Of a DNA stretch of 64,000 nucleotides, positions 1-10,774 are shown one piece after another. The notes beneath the pieces are model-generated. The model did not search any database, was not told the origin of the DNA, and saw nothing but the letters and a program-made list of their open reading frames with translations. Position 1 is the first letter of the stretch; each line of letters starts with the position of its first letter. Both the position numbers and the translations under genes were made by a program. This DNA comes from Taudactylus pleione. Taxonomy: Eukaryota > Chordata > Amphibia > Anura > Myobatrachidae. The stretch spans positions 10,559,501 through 10,623,500 of the forward strand of contig JAUIMM010000121.1 in assembly GCA_031769625.1 (NCBI GenBank). Reading direction: 5' to 3'.

Positions 1-1
1 G

Positions 2-484
2 GAGTTGAAAGTAGCATTGTGTTCCCAACCAGTCCTGATGACTCCTAATTTTGAAAGGGAATTCATAGTACAAACCGATGCATCAGAAGTAGGTATAGGA
101 GCGGTCCTGTCCCAGAACAAGGAGGGTGAGGAACACCCTATTTTCTATCTTAGCAGAAAGTTGAATATACATGAGAGAAACTATGCCACAGTGGAGAAGG
201 AGGCGTTGGCCATAAAGTGGGCGTTAGAGGCTCTCAGGTACTACTTGGTCGGAAGAAAGTTCAAATTGATCACTGACCATGCCCCTCTGAAGTGGATGTC
301 TGAAAATAAGGACAGTAATGCGAGAATTACAAGATGGTTCTTGGCGTTACAAACTTTTAAATTTTCAGTGGAACACAGGCCAGGAAGCCATCTGGCCAAT
401 GCTGATGCGTTGTCAAGCGTTCATTGTTTGGGAGCTTCAGTTGTTCTGCCCGACAGGTCGAAACAAAGGGGGGGGGATATGTGA
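2..484 (+). CDS. Ty3/gypsy-type polyprotein C-terminus: RNase H domain (5' end outside window)
   Basis: The reading frame is open from the window edge (frame 2) to TGA at 482-484. It shows the RNase H fold of a gypsy-type polyprotein, which degrades the RNA strand of the RNA-DNA hybrid during reverse transcription. Visible residues are the first Asp in VQTDASEVGIGAVLSQ, the Glu in ATVEKEALAIKWAL, the Asp in ITDHAPLKW, and the last Asp in NADALSS (usually NADALSR), so the D-E-D-D set is complete. No integrase follows: the frame ends in a purine run (about 468-478) and the stop overlaps the first bases of the LTR. An RNase H that is last in the polyprotein is the order known for Gmr1-like elements, where integrase precedes RT; that assignment is inference because the upstream part is not in the window. 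No internal stop is seen. Confidence 0.85.
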   Translation, partial: ELKVALCSQPVLMTPNFEREFIVQTDASEVGIGAVLSQNKEGEEHPIFYLSRKLNIHERNYATVEKEALAIKWALEALRYYLVGRKFKLITDHAPLKWMSENKDSNARITRWFLALQTFKFSVEHRPGSHLANADALSSVHCLGASVVLPDRSKQRGGDM

Positions 485-1084
485 TAGGATCACTGGTAAA
501 GTGGTCTGTGGCAGGTACATTTGTCCCAGATTCCTGTCTTTTGTGTTTTAAACCCCCAGGAGAAAGTCTGCAGTGTAGCAGGCTTGAGTTTCGGCTTTTT
601 GAAAAGCCGGTTTGGGACCTGGGGGTTGTGGGTGAGAGGAGAGGGAGGGCTCCACCCACGGCCACTCCAGGTTTTGGTTCTCGCAGCCTGGTAACAGGCT
701 TGTTAGTTTTCCACCTGAGAGTGGCCAATATAAGCCTAGTGTGTTGAGGGCTGATTGTCTCACCTGGGAGAGCAGACAGGGAGTTTGCTTAGAGACACTT
801 AGAAAACCTATCTGTGAGTACTGTGCTGTGCTTTGTTGCTGGCGAGGGCATTAGGCCCTGCCAGGTTCTGGTAGTGAGGGAACTACCTGTGAAGTTAGTG
901 CCCCGGCAGGGCTAGGATTTATATTTATGTTTTCTTTATATTTCTGTCATTGTACAATAAAGACTGGCGCCGACCAGCTTGTACTTGCATCCAGACTGGT
1001 GTGCTGCTTCCCTGCTGCTGTGTGTGTGTGTAAGGAAGGAGTCCTCTACCCAGGAGAGGGACCCCCTAACCTAACTGTGTCACA
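480..1084 (+). mobile_element. 3' LTR of the gypsy-type element
   Basis: About 605 bp beginning TGTGATAGG directly after the polypurine tract and ending GTGTCACA, so the TG...CA termini are present and the ends are short inverted repeats (tgtga/tcaca). A TATA-like ccaatataagcc lies near 723-734 and a polyadenylation signal aataaa at 956-961. No second copy of this LTR is in the window. Confidence 0.8.
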
Positions 1085-1618
1085 ACATATATAATATAGA
1101 GAGCGCTACAGTAACCGTCATATTCAGAATACAGAGAGCATTGCAGTTACTTCCATATAATATAGAGTGCAATACAGTGATTGCCAGATACTATAGCATA
1201 TTATACCATGTAATACAGAGAGCATCGCAGTGACTGCCATATACTGTAATATAGAGAGCATCGCAGTGACCACCAGATAATGCAGAGAATATCGCAGTGA
1301 CTGCCATATAATACAGAGAGCATTACAGTGACCGGCATATAATGTAGAAAACATTGAATTGACTGCCATATAATAAAGAGCATCAGTGTCTGCCATATAA
1401 TACACCAAGCATCCAAGTGGCTGCCATACACTACAAAGAACAATACAGTGATCTCCATATAATACAGAGAGCATTGCTGTGAGTGCCATATAATATAGAG
1501 AGCATCGCAGTGAGTGCCATATAATATAAAGAGCATCGCAGTGACCACCATATATTGCAGAGAGCATTACAGTGAGTGACATAAAATACAGAGCATCAGT
1601 GTCCACCATATAATACAC
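1085..1618. repeat. Minisatellite, left part of an array split by Harbinger I
   Basis: Degenerate tandem units of about 28-31 bp built around 'gccatataatacagagagcat(c/t)gcagtga'. The array stops at 1618 at the Harbinger TIR and resumes at 12768. Long open frames on the minus strand here (for example 1124-1618) are products of the periodicity, not genes. Confidence 0.9.
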
Positions 1619-2306
1619 TAAGGCCGGGATGTACTAATACATCGAAATCAGTGTCGGTGATTTCTCAAAGTTTTTGCAACGTTTTCGTGTATTGTTTTTT
1701 TTTCAGAAATTTAACATTTCGTAATATGTACTAATATATATCTTTTTTTATTTCAATTGCGAGTAAACCATTCAGATGCGATGTATATGCGGAACTTGTG
1801 CTCACTACTGTGCATCTCGGGAATTGAATTTCTGACATGCACAGTGACATGTTTTCGGACGCCACACTGTTCCTGGGCGTGGTGCCATTTTAGTCTCGTG
1901 TAGGTCGTGTCTCTGGAGGCTAAAAGATTTGGATGTCTTCACTTTCAAACAATCCTGCTGGTATGTTGTTACTTCCTCCGTGAAGTTATATGGTCTTTAT
2001 TATTGAACTGGTGGTGGAGTGGTTTGGGGTGGGGTGATGGTGGTGCTGGGTTTCTGGGGTGGGGGGGTGAGGGGTTCTGGTTCTGGAGGAATGTTAATGT
2101 GCAAGCCTCACTTTTTGGCATGTACCAGGGGATGTAGGGAATTACTATTTTGCTAAACTTTTTTTTGAGTGAGGGAGAAAGTGAGAGTGTGGGAGTACCG
2201 GAGTGAATGGTGTGGGTTTTTGGAAGGAGGGACATTGTATTGATTGTGGAGGTTGTTTATATTATGTGGCAGTTAATGTTATATATTTTTTTTTAATATT
2301 AGAAAA

Positions 2307-2828
2307 ATGTCTTCAGAATTTTTAAGTAATGAGGAAAATATATCTTAATCTTGCTCTGATTATCAACCAAAAAAATCGTCTATTGAGGATGATGACAGTG
2401 AAATCGAAAAAATATGCTTGAATAAAACCATAAAAAAAAGAGCGCCAAGGTTTTCTTCTCAAGAAAATTAAGCTTTGATTAATGGAGTGGTTGCAAATTA
2501 CAATATTTTGTTTGGTAAGCAAGGAGGGCAAAATTACAGTTTTGAAAAAAAAGAAAATACTTGGAAGAAAATCGCACAATCAGTTACATCAGTTGGAAAG
2601 GTACCACATTCAGTCTATGTATGCAAAAAACACTACTCTGATTGTAAAATATCTGTGAAGAAGAAAATGTCAGCAAAACTAAAAACTGGAGGTGGTCCAC
2701 CATTAAAAATTGACATGTTGGAATGGGAAATGAAGTTACAAGAAAAATTGTCTCCTAATGCTGTAGTTGGCATTCCACAAGGGATTGACACAGATGAGCC
2801 TTCTGTAAAATTCAAGAAAGCAGGTAAA
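2307..2828 (+). pseudogene. Harbinger I SANT/Myb-like protein, first exon (two in-frame stops)
   Basis: An ATG at 2307 opens a frame starting MSSEFLSNEENIS. It has an acidic stretch, then a basic segment (KKRAPRFSSQEN) and a trihelix/Myb-like region including ENTWKKIAQSVTSVGKV, YVCKKHYSDCKISVKKKM and KTGGGPPLKID. The GGGPP tail is the usual end of the DNA-binding part of Harbinger Myb-like proteins, which bind transposon ends and bring the transposase into the nucleus. Two in-frame TAA codons (after NEENIS and after SSQEN) break it, so this copy is dead at protein level. The frame runs to a likely splice donor near 2822 (GCAGGTAAAA). The intron to exon 2 is long and carries the Tigger-type insertion. 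Confidence 0.75.
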
Positions 2829-5329
2829 AAAAATTTTTTTTGCCTGTTATATTATATTTATGGCAAAGGCCGGATGTTGTAAGGTATCTCAAGTTAAAAA
2901 GTGTATAGTTATAACCTGCCAGCCAATCAGAATATATTTGACAATAAACATGCTATTTTGAAAATTACAAGTAATTGTTTTTTTACGGTGGTTTACAATG
3001 CTCAACATTATCACCTTTAAAAAAAGAACATCAGTCAGATTGGGACAGAAAAGCCGGTGGCTATTTAGCCGGTTAGTTCAAATCTAGTCTGCCTGACTGG
3101 ATAAAGCTCCTGACAGGGCCAGATAAGTATCCTAACCCTCCCCTGCACCCCCTTTAACCCTCCCTTAGTGGTGCCTAGCGCCCCTCCCTAGTGCCAAACC
3201 ATAGCCCCCCCCAGGGCTGCCGTAAACCTAACCCCCCCTCTATGCACCCTAAACCTAACCATCCCAGGAGGATGCTGAACCATAACCTTCCCCTAGGTGT
3301 GGCCTAATCCTCACTCCTAGGGTTGCTTAACTGAAAATGCAACCCCTCCCCTCCAAAACCTATCAATAATACCAGTAAGTCCCATAATCATAAAACCAGG
3401 TAATGCCAAGGGCGACCTAGACCTTATTATGTTGCGTCTAGGTTCCCTGGTGGATCGGCCTCAGGATTATAATAGGAATTTGTATTACGACGCCAATGTT
3501 AAATCCTCTGCTGGGATTTTTTACTTTGAATTGAAATTGTCACCCATATGTTCAATGTTAACATTTCTACAATCACTATTTTTGTATTATTAATTTATAA
3601 AAGTTAATCAATTTAATTTATGTATTTTTTAATTTTTTAATTACAAATTGGAAAAAAAATAAAATAAAATGCAAAAAGTGACCCAGATGATGAAAATTTT
3701 GAGAACAGAGCTTGAAAAAAAACAGAATTTTTTGAACGCAAAAAAAAAGAACTGAAAAAAAGCCAATTCAAAATCCAGATTGAAAAAAAAGATAAAAATA
3801 AATAAAAATATTACTTGAAAGTTATAAATGCTATTACAGGTTGAGTCTCCCATATCCGTAATTCTATTATCCGAAATATTCCAAAAACCGAAGTATTTTG
3901 TGGTAGCGGTGACGTCATGACATGACCTGGCGTCATGATGTCACAGATCAATGACCAATCACTAGTGGTGTGGGTGTGGCCTATATGCCACTCTCCCCCC
4001 TCTGCAGCGCACTCCAGGAACATTGTGACACCCGCCAGACTCCCCCGCAGCACGTGATGAACCCTATTGCTACACCCGCCGGCCCCCCACTGACACCCGC
4101 AGGACCCACCCCTGCCGCACATTCCGGGCCTCACATGATACCTGCCGGACTCCACCCGACGGATCCCTTGCGACACTCACTGGACTCCCCCGCAGCACAT
4201 GCCAGGCCTCCTGTGACACTCACCGGACACCCCGCAGCATATGCCAAGCCTCCTGTAACACCTGCCAGACCCCTCCCCTGCACACGCCAGGCCTCCTGTG
4301 ACATCTCCCGGATCCCCCCGCAAGGTATTCTGAAAACCAAAATGATCCAAAATCCGAAATGCTCCTGGTCCCGAGCATTTCGGATATGGGAGACTCAACC
4401 TGTATAGATTAGCTTCCTAGTCTACTGTCCCCAGTAAGTGGCCATGCACATCCTTCTTCCTCCTACTTTTTATCCTGTGATGGAGGAGGGCAGCGTCGTA
4501 TACCCAAGGGCATAATCAGAGGTCTTTGTGCACAATAGCAAAATTTACTCTAGGCCCCTATTTGTATACATTATTTTGAAATTTTGATAAATTTTTAAAT
4601 AATCCCTGGTATCTAAGATCTAAATGTAACCCACTTATTTGTGACATGTATTTTAAACACTCACTAATGACCCTTATGCTATAGTCCCCTTCCCTGTGCA
4701 GTACGTACCTTTCTTAATGATGTAGTTGGGTGCAGGTACATGCTCCACTCCTCACAAGATCCTCTCATTGTAGGTTCCCAGTGAGGCATAGTGTTGGCCC
4801 CTGGTTGACATCATCATGTCAGTCCCTCATCCCGCACAATGCATGACTTGGAAGGCACACCACCGTATTGTTCAAAGATCTCTGTAGTTTCTGCTCAATT
4901 CCTTAAACACCTTTCACAGCTAGTCTAGCTGGACATGCTATAGTGGGTACAGGTGGATGCTTGTTGGGCATGTGGGCACTATAAGCCCCTGGGGTGCATA
5001 CTTAGCACATCCCATATCCCATTTATAGTTATGTGTCTGTGTTTATATTTTTAGGCAGCATTTTTTTTTTGGGAAAAGAATAAAATTATTACTGCAAGAC
5101 TAGTTAATTGTAATACAATTATCATAAGTTTTAATATATGTGTTTAATAGATTTAAACTAATTTAAGAAATATACACCAGATTGTTTCTAGCATTTCAAA
5201 GATTTTAATTTTGTTTATTTAGATAAAATTCATATTAGTTGTAATGTTATGTAACAAATAAAATGTTATATGTTAATTACAAACAAAAATTATTTCAAAA
5301 TGTCTCTTTTTTTTGGAATAATATAGACT
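2829..5329. other. Harbinger I intron / non-coding interior
   Basis: No gene seen. About 3110-3350 is a C-rich degenerate repeat around 'cctaacc(c)tcccc', probably another old insertion. 3837-4402 is a Tigger-type element. 4403-5262 shows no recognisable feature apart from T-rich runs. Confidence 0.5.
3837..4402. mobile_element. Tigger/pogo-type non-autonomous element
   Basis: Terminal inverted repeats caggttgagtctcccatat at 3837 and its complement ending at 4402, flanked by TA on both sides (3835-3836, 4403-4404). The subterminal parts continue the symmetry ('atccgaaat...'). The ends resemble mammalian MER2-type Tigger ends, from memory. The interior (about 4000-4320) is a GC-rich degenerate tandem repeat around 'cctgccagacccc', so the plus-strand frame here is not a gene. 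Confidence 0.85.
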
Positions 5330-6000
5330 GTACAAGAGAATTTTCTAAGACAAAAATCCGCAAACAAGCTCATGAATCTGATTCTTCTATTGAAGATATT
5401 ACCGACTTAATAGCAAGTGATCAAATATCTTTGGATGAGGATTCCAATGATAATAATCCAAATACATCCAAAACTGCGAATGAATTACTTTCAAAGTTTC
5501 AAAAGGATAACAAAAGAATGGGCAAAAAAACAAATTTACCAAAAATAAAGAAAGAAAATGATTCAAACCATGTAAATCTAGAGATTGATACTCTAATACA
5601 GGATGCCCTTAAAGCAAACAAGTCACATGTAAGCACCGAATTTGATCATATTCATCAAGAATTACATAATATCAGAGAGTTGGCAAGCGATGTTACAAAT
5701 CATGTTATGGAAAATCAACTGTGCACCTTGCAGCACAATGACAATATGTTGAAGATTCTGATAAACATCCAAAAAGATATGAGAGAATTTCTGGATAGTA
5801 CAGAAGAAAACAAAAAAGAAACACAAGTCATGCTGAATACTGTTCAATCAGATTCTCAAGTTTCAAAAGTTGCTAACATTACATCTGGTGAGCAAGATGA
5901 AGATTGTTCTAACGAGGTAGAAATTGAGGATCAAAATGTCAGTGCAAGACCCAAAAGGATCTTTAAAAAACCACATAAATTCATTGATGATGATTCATAA
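5263..6000 (+). CDS. Harbinger I SANT/Myb-like protein, C-terminal exon
   Basis: Open frame of 245 codons. The exon probably begins near 5330, after a T-rich acceptor ending in AG (…aatatag). The protein is acidic and Ser/Asn-rich at first (DSSIEDITDLIASDQ), then predicted helical with heptad-like spacing (HIHQELHNIRELASDVTNHV; NDNMLKILINIQKDMREFL), and ends in a basic KRIFKKPHKFIDDD tail. A helical, oligomerising C-terminal half after the SANT exon fits Harbinger accessory proteins. It lies on the same strand as the SANT exon and converges with the transposase. No stop interrupts it. Function beyond this analogy is inference. Confidence 0.6.
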   Translation: MLYVNYKQKLFQNVSFFWNNIDCTREFSKTKIRKQAHESDSSIEDITDLIASDQISLDEDSNDNNPNTSKTANELLSKFQKDNKRMGKKTNLPKIKKENDSNHVNLEIDTLIQDALKANKSHVSTEFDHIHQELHNIRELASDVTNHVMENQLCTLQHNDNMLKILINIQKDMREFLDSTEENKKETQVMLNTVQSDSQVSKVANITSGEQDEDCSNEVEIEDQNVSARPKRIFKKPHKFIDDDS

Positions 6001-6976
6001 GGGAGATTTGCGAAGGTAATTATATATTATTTATTTTAATAAATGGAACTACTAATAATTGTATAATAATAAATGATATATATTTTTTTGTTGTTCCATT
6101 TCTTATAGGCACAAAAAGTTTACTTGTCACATCTCGAAATGTTCAACAAGTTTCAAATGACAGCTTATATGTCAACAACAAGGCTTCAAAGAGTTTGATT
6201 TTGTTTTTTAGAATTTTTTTTTAATTGTTATATAGTCTTCTGTGGTATATTACAGTTGTAAGAATTATTTACAATTGATACAGAATAATCATAATGTTTT
6301 TAACACACTTCACCAAAGTATCAAGTAAATTTTTTTGTCTCTCATCTCTCCGGGGATGCAACCAGAAATCTAACAAAATTCTACTTGCAATGCTGATTTA
6401 TGTCATTAGCATCAGGAAAACATAATCTGACGACAATGTTTATTTGTAGAATTGCTGTTTTTCTACCCAAACACAATCTGGAGGGCATAAGTACAAGCCT
6501 TTCACAACCTAAAATCAGCCAAATTTGTGAATAGATCGTGGAAGTTAATTCCTGGGCCTATTCACTTTGCTTGTACGTAATTATTGTACCAAAAATGGTT
6601 GTAAAATTTGAATTTCTGGTAATGCAAAACAACTTTTTGTTATGTAAAACTTTAGAAAATGTTTTTACAAATTTTGAGGGGTAGTAATAATCATTTATTA
6701 TGAAAAAACATCACTTAACTCTGTGACAAATGAGTGTAATGTCTAGACATTATTAACATGTATGTCATTATACAAAGTGAAATAATCTTTATAATGAGTC
6801 TTTTCTAAAGTTTTCAAAATTAACAATAAATATGTTACAAACAAAACTACTTGCAAGGTTTTTTTTTTTTTTTACAGACCAATGATGACCTGAAATTGTA
6901 AACAGTATCAATAAATTCATGTAATATAAATTTAGTAGTTTAATAATCTTTAAGTAAAGAAATTCTCGATCAACTG
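6001..6976. other. Harbinger I intergenic region between convergent genes
   Basis: AT-rich, no coding signal beyond short frames. It should hold the 3' ends of both genes; the aataaa-like signals near 6038-6046 could serve the plus-strand gene. Confidence 0.4.
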
Positions 6977-8214
6977 TCAACGAACCATTGACCCTTGAGT
7001 GCTTTCTTCGTCAATACCATTTACGGTAAGTGGTATATGGTTATCTGTAAGTTCCTCATTGACAGGCCAGGCTATATTATGATCAATGCAAATGTTGTGT
7101 AAAATACAACAAACAGTAAAAATCTTACACACTTTCTCAGCTGAATACAACAATGATCCTCCTGATTTTGATAAACACCGGAACCTGCATTTTAAAATGC
7201 CAAATGCTCTCTCAATGACACCTCTTGTGAGGATGTGTGATTTATTAAAACATTTTTGAGAACGGTTCCTCGGGCGAGTGATTGGTGTCATTAGCCATGG
7301 TCTGCAACCATATCCTGAATCTCCTAGATAAAAAAAATGTGAAAAAAAATAATTTACCATATAAATATATAGATAGATAGATAGATAGATATTATGTACA
7401 TACACTCACTTCATTTCACATAGTTAGATAGATACATAGTTATTTGCATTTTTTATTAATTGTAGAAACACTCACCCAACAACCATCCTTCAGGGTATTC
7501 TCCATTTTCAAATTTTGAAAAAACATTTGAGTGTCGAAGTATGTAAGAATCATGGGTTGATCCTGGGAATGTCGCAAAGACGTTGATAAATTTATACTTG
7601 AAATCACATATTGCCTGAATGTTCATGGAGTGATACAATTTACAGTTTCGACAGACCTCTTCTAGTTTGTGAGAAGGGGAGAATGAAATATGTGTACAGT
7701 CGATGGCACCAATTACTTTGGGGAAATTTGCAATATTAAAAAAACCTTTTTTCAAATTGATCCATTCAGATATTGTTTTAGGAAAACTTATGTAATCGGA
7801 TTTATGTTTTATTATAGCATCTAAAACCTTTGTGAAAAATCGACTAAAAGCTGATTGACTTACACCTCCAACTATTGAAACAGTGGTCTGGAATGACCCT
7901 GATGACAGAAAATGAAGAGTTGACAGGAGTTTCGTCAGACCACTAATGGCACGGCTACGTTTTGTTCTGGGATTAATGTCATGCTTAATTTTTCTGTAAA
8001 GTTCATAGATAGCAACACTTGGTAAACTAAACAGTTTCAAAACCTTTTTTTCTGTAAATTGGTACAATTTTCTTCGGGTCCTAAAAACCCTCCTGCTCCT
8101 TATTCCTCCTCTATCTCTGGGTGTACTCTATGACCTATTTGAAACATTTGCAGCTCCTCTTCTTGAAATTAAAATTGTCAAAAGTATTCTTAAAAAATTT
8201 AATGTAAAATCCAT
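6977..8214 (-). pseudogene. Harbinger I DDE transposase (HARBI1-like), two exons
   Basis: Exon 1 runs 8214 to 7476 and exon 2 from 7323 to 6977, joined by a GT-AG intron (donor gtgag at 7475, acceptor ctag ending at 7324). Exon 1 contains a helical DNA-binding part (STLHFLSSGSFQTTVSIVGG, SQSAFSRFFTKVLDAI), the first Asp in KVIGAIDCTHISF and the second in FPGSTHDSYILR. The joint restores WLLGDSGYG, and exon 2 carries RPWLMTP and the Glu in GVIERAFGILKCRFRCL. The DDE triad is therefore complete, and the protein cuts and pastes the element at TWA sites. One TAG near 8130 interrupts the frame if translation starts at ATG 8214; a start at 8067 avoids it but would lose the N-terminus. The intron has a short GATA run at 7366-7392. 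Confidence 0.88.
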
Positions 8215-8731
8215 CTGGAAAAAAATATATAAATAAAACTTGTAATTATTTAGTAAAACACTTCTACATTACATTTTATAAAAAAATTAAACTTAAAATC
8301 TAAAAAGTAATATTTTTTAATTAATTTTTTTTAAATTTACAAGGTCCTAGTTACATAAAACTAATTAGTTTTTTTTAGATTTCTTCTCTCTGGCCAGCAT
8401 TTCGGATCCTGTTAGAGGAATACAGAAAGAGCAATTGGGCTAAAATGCAGGAAGGGCAATGGCCTCAAAAGCAGGACACTACAATAGGAGCCGCGGCATC
8501 CTTCTGGAAAATGACTTTATTTAACCAAAGAAATACATTAGTTAAAATAATTTATAGGTATGCTGCATTGTACAATATTTCGACAATTTCATTATATTAA
8601 AGATTCAATTCTTTGTTCAGCTACAATAAGATCCTCCTACAGATTTTTTAGAGTGAACAGAACACTTGGGTAATCTATGGGTGAAGAGAACTGATAGGAT
8701 TGAGGGATATTTAGGTGTGAGATAGCGTCTG
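8215..8731. other. Harbinger I non-coding segment upstream of the transposase
   Basis: AT-rich stretch. It would hold the transposase promoter, but no convincing TATA box or other site stands out. Confidence 0.3.
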
Positions 8732-9897
8732 CAGGGGCGTATCTATTCACTGGCCAAGATGGCACTAGGCAGGGGTGTCAGCAAAGGCTGGCCGCCATCT
8801 AGCCGATACCATCTGTGGCCAGAGGGTAAATTTGTCTACTAGCCATCACATGATATTGCCTGTCACAGGGCCACAAATGATGTTGTTCGGTAGAAAAATA
8901 AACCTCTACTGACCACTTGGTCACCCACCTAACCTACCCCATCTACTACAACAATGCAGACATGATGTTAGAACACTATTAATAATGGAGAACAATTGTG
9001 GATAGTTTAACCATGGAGGAAGAGCCAAGAAGAAAGAAACAAAAAAGACAGACAATAAGGTAAGTGAACTACAGCGGTAGAGGGAAATAATGACAAGGGT
9101 TACAGGGAGGAGAGAGGAGCACAATATCTGATGAGGAGGAGCAAATTACAGAATGGTGGAAAGGGGGGGAGTACAATAAAAGATGGGGAAGAGGGGGAAG
9201 CTCAACAAGATACATGGGGAGGAAGGGGAAGCACGGGGGGGCAACAGAGATAGAGGAGGAAATAACTATGATGACTATTCCCCTCCCCCTCTTAATATAA
9301 CTGAACCACAGCAGGGGTGGGAAGCACATTAACAAATGGGAAGGAGAAAGGAAAACAATAACAAAATAGGGGAGGGAGGAGCACAATAACAGAAATGGGT
9401 AGGAGGAGGGGAAGCACAAGACAGTTGAGGAGGAGTGGTAGCAAAACAGAGATGAGAAGGAGGTGGTTGCAGAACAGAGATGGGGAATAGTGGGAAGCAT
9501 AATAATGCATGTGTGGATGGAGGGGGAGCACAATAACAGAGACAGAGGGAACAATTATACATATGACAGCTCCCCTCCCACTCCTGTCAGAAGTGGACCA
9601 GAGCAAAGACGGGCAATGCTACCAAAGACCCCCTGCCCCTTCACAATGTCATTTTTCAAACATTGTGGTTGTACAAGTTCTTTATTTTGCCAGGTGCACT
9701 CACAACCCTACTTCACAGGTTCTCAAATGCTGTGTTCAGGACCACAAACAGTGCATGTTTTCAAGATCTTCATCAGAATCACTAGTGAGATAATTCTCTC
9801 CACCTGTGGAACTTAATGTGTCAGAGAATAATGAGTACACCTATGCACCTGCTGGGTCCTGAGGACTGAGCTTGAGAACCATCTAGATACACCCCTG
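8732..9897. mobile_element. hAT-type non-autonomous element with internal minisatellite
   Basis: Ends caggggcgtatctatt at 8732 and ...ctagatacacccctg at 9897 are inverted repeats of hAT type. The flanking octamers agcgtctg and agcatgtg match 6/8, consistent with a mutated hAT duplication. The interior from about 9000 to 9560 is a purine-rich tandem repeat ('gggaggaggagcacaataacagaga'). The several long minus-strand frames there are artefacts of the repeat. Confidence 0.7.
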
Positions 9898-10029
9898 AGC
9901 ATGTGTACATATGTGTGTGCCAGTATGTATTAATAAAAAAAAATTTCTACAGTGTGTGTATTCTGTGTATTGCTTTTAATGTAGAACTACAGGTATCCAG
10001 CTAGCCTGTAATACCCCACATGCAGTAGT

Positions 10030-10325
10030 TCTCAAATTACCAGCATTACTTTCACAACTTTGCGTAATCAACCCAGCATCCACCACTCCAGTGGTGTTGG
10101 GGATAGCACCGGGCTATCAGCCTGGTCCAGGAGGGGGGGACCCTTTTATTTGCAGGATCACCAGCTCCCCAAGGATCCCTGGCCTGGGATTACTACCTGT
10201 CAAGGAAAATGTCTCAGCTGATGGGGCCTGGTGAAATGCCTCCACTGGCTGTGGCATTCCCCCCCCCCCCCTGCAAAGGGTCTGGTGCTGGTTTGGGATA
10301 CTTACAGGGGGATCCTATGACTTGG
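10030..10325. repeat. Single arm of the foldback element seen at 23525-24480
   Basis: 'taatcaacccagcatccaccactcc...ggggatagcaccgggctatcagcctgg' matches the left arm at 23530-23760 over about 230 bp, then ends. It is probably a truncated copy within Harbinger I. Confidence 0.65.
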
Positions 10326-10774
10326 CTCACCTATGACTAACTGGAAAGCCCCCCCCCCAAAAGATAATTATGCTAATGATTGCCTCAAAATGGAAAATAA
10401 GGTGAAAAAACATTGGTTTGAAACTCAAATACACTCCTTCTACACAGTATGTAGATATATACAGGTTGAGTCTCCCATATGCAAATATTCCGAAATACGG
10501 AATATTCTGAAATACGGAATTTTTTTGGCATGACTGAGATAATGAAACCTTTGATTTTTGATGGTTCAATGTGCACAAACTTTGTCTAAGGCACAAATTA
10601 TTAAAAATATTGTATAAAATTACCTGCAGGCTGTGTGTATAAGGTGTATATAACACATAAATGAATTTAATTTCTGTACACAAATTTTGTTGGAGCCACA
10701 AAATTATTGAATATATTGTATAAAATAACCTGCAGGCTGTGTGTATAAGGTGTAAATAACACATAAATGCATTA

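Noticed and set aside
9292..9606. Hydrophobic minus-strand frames that look like membrane segments
   Set aside because: Pyrimidine-rich complement of a purine-rich tandem repeat gives Leu/Pro/Ser/Cys in any frame.
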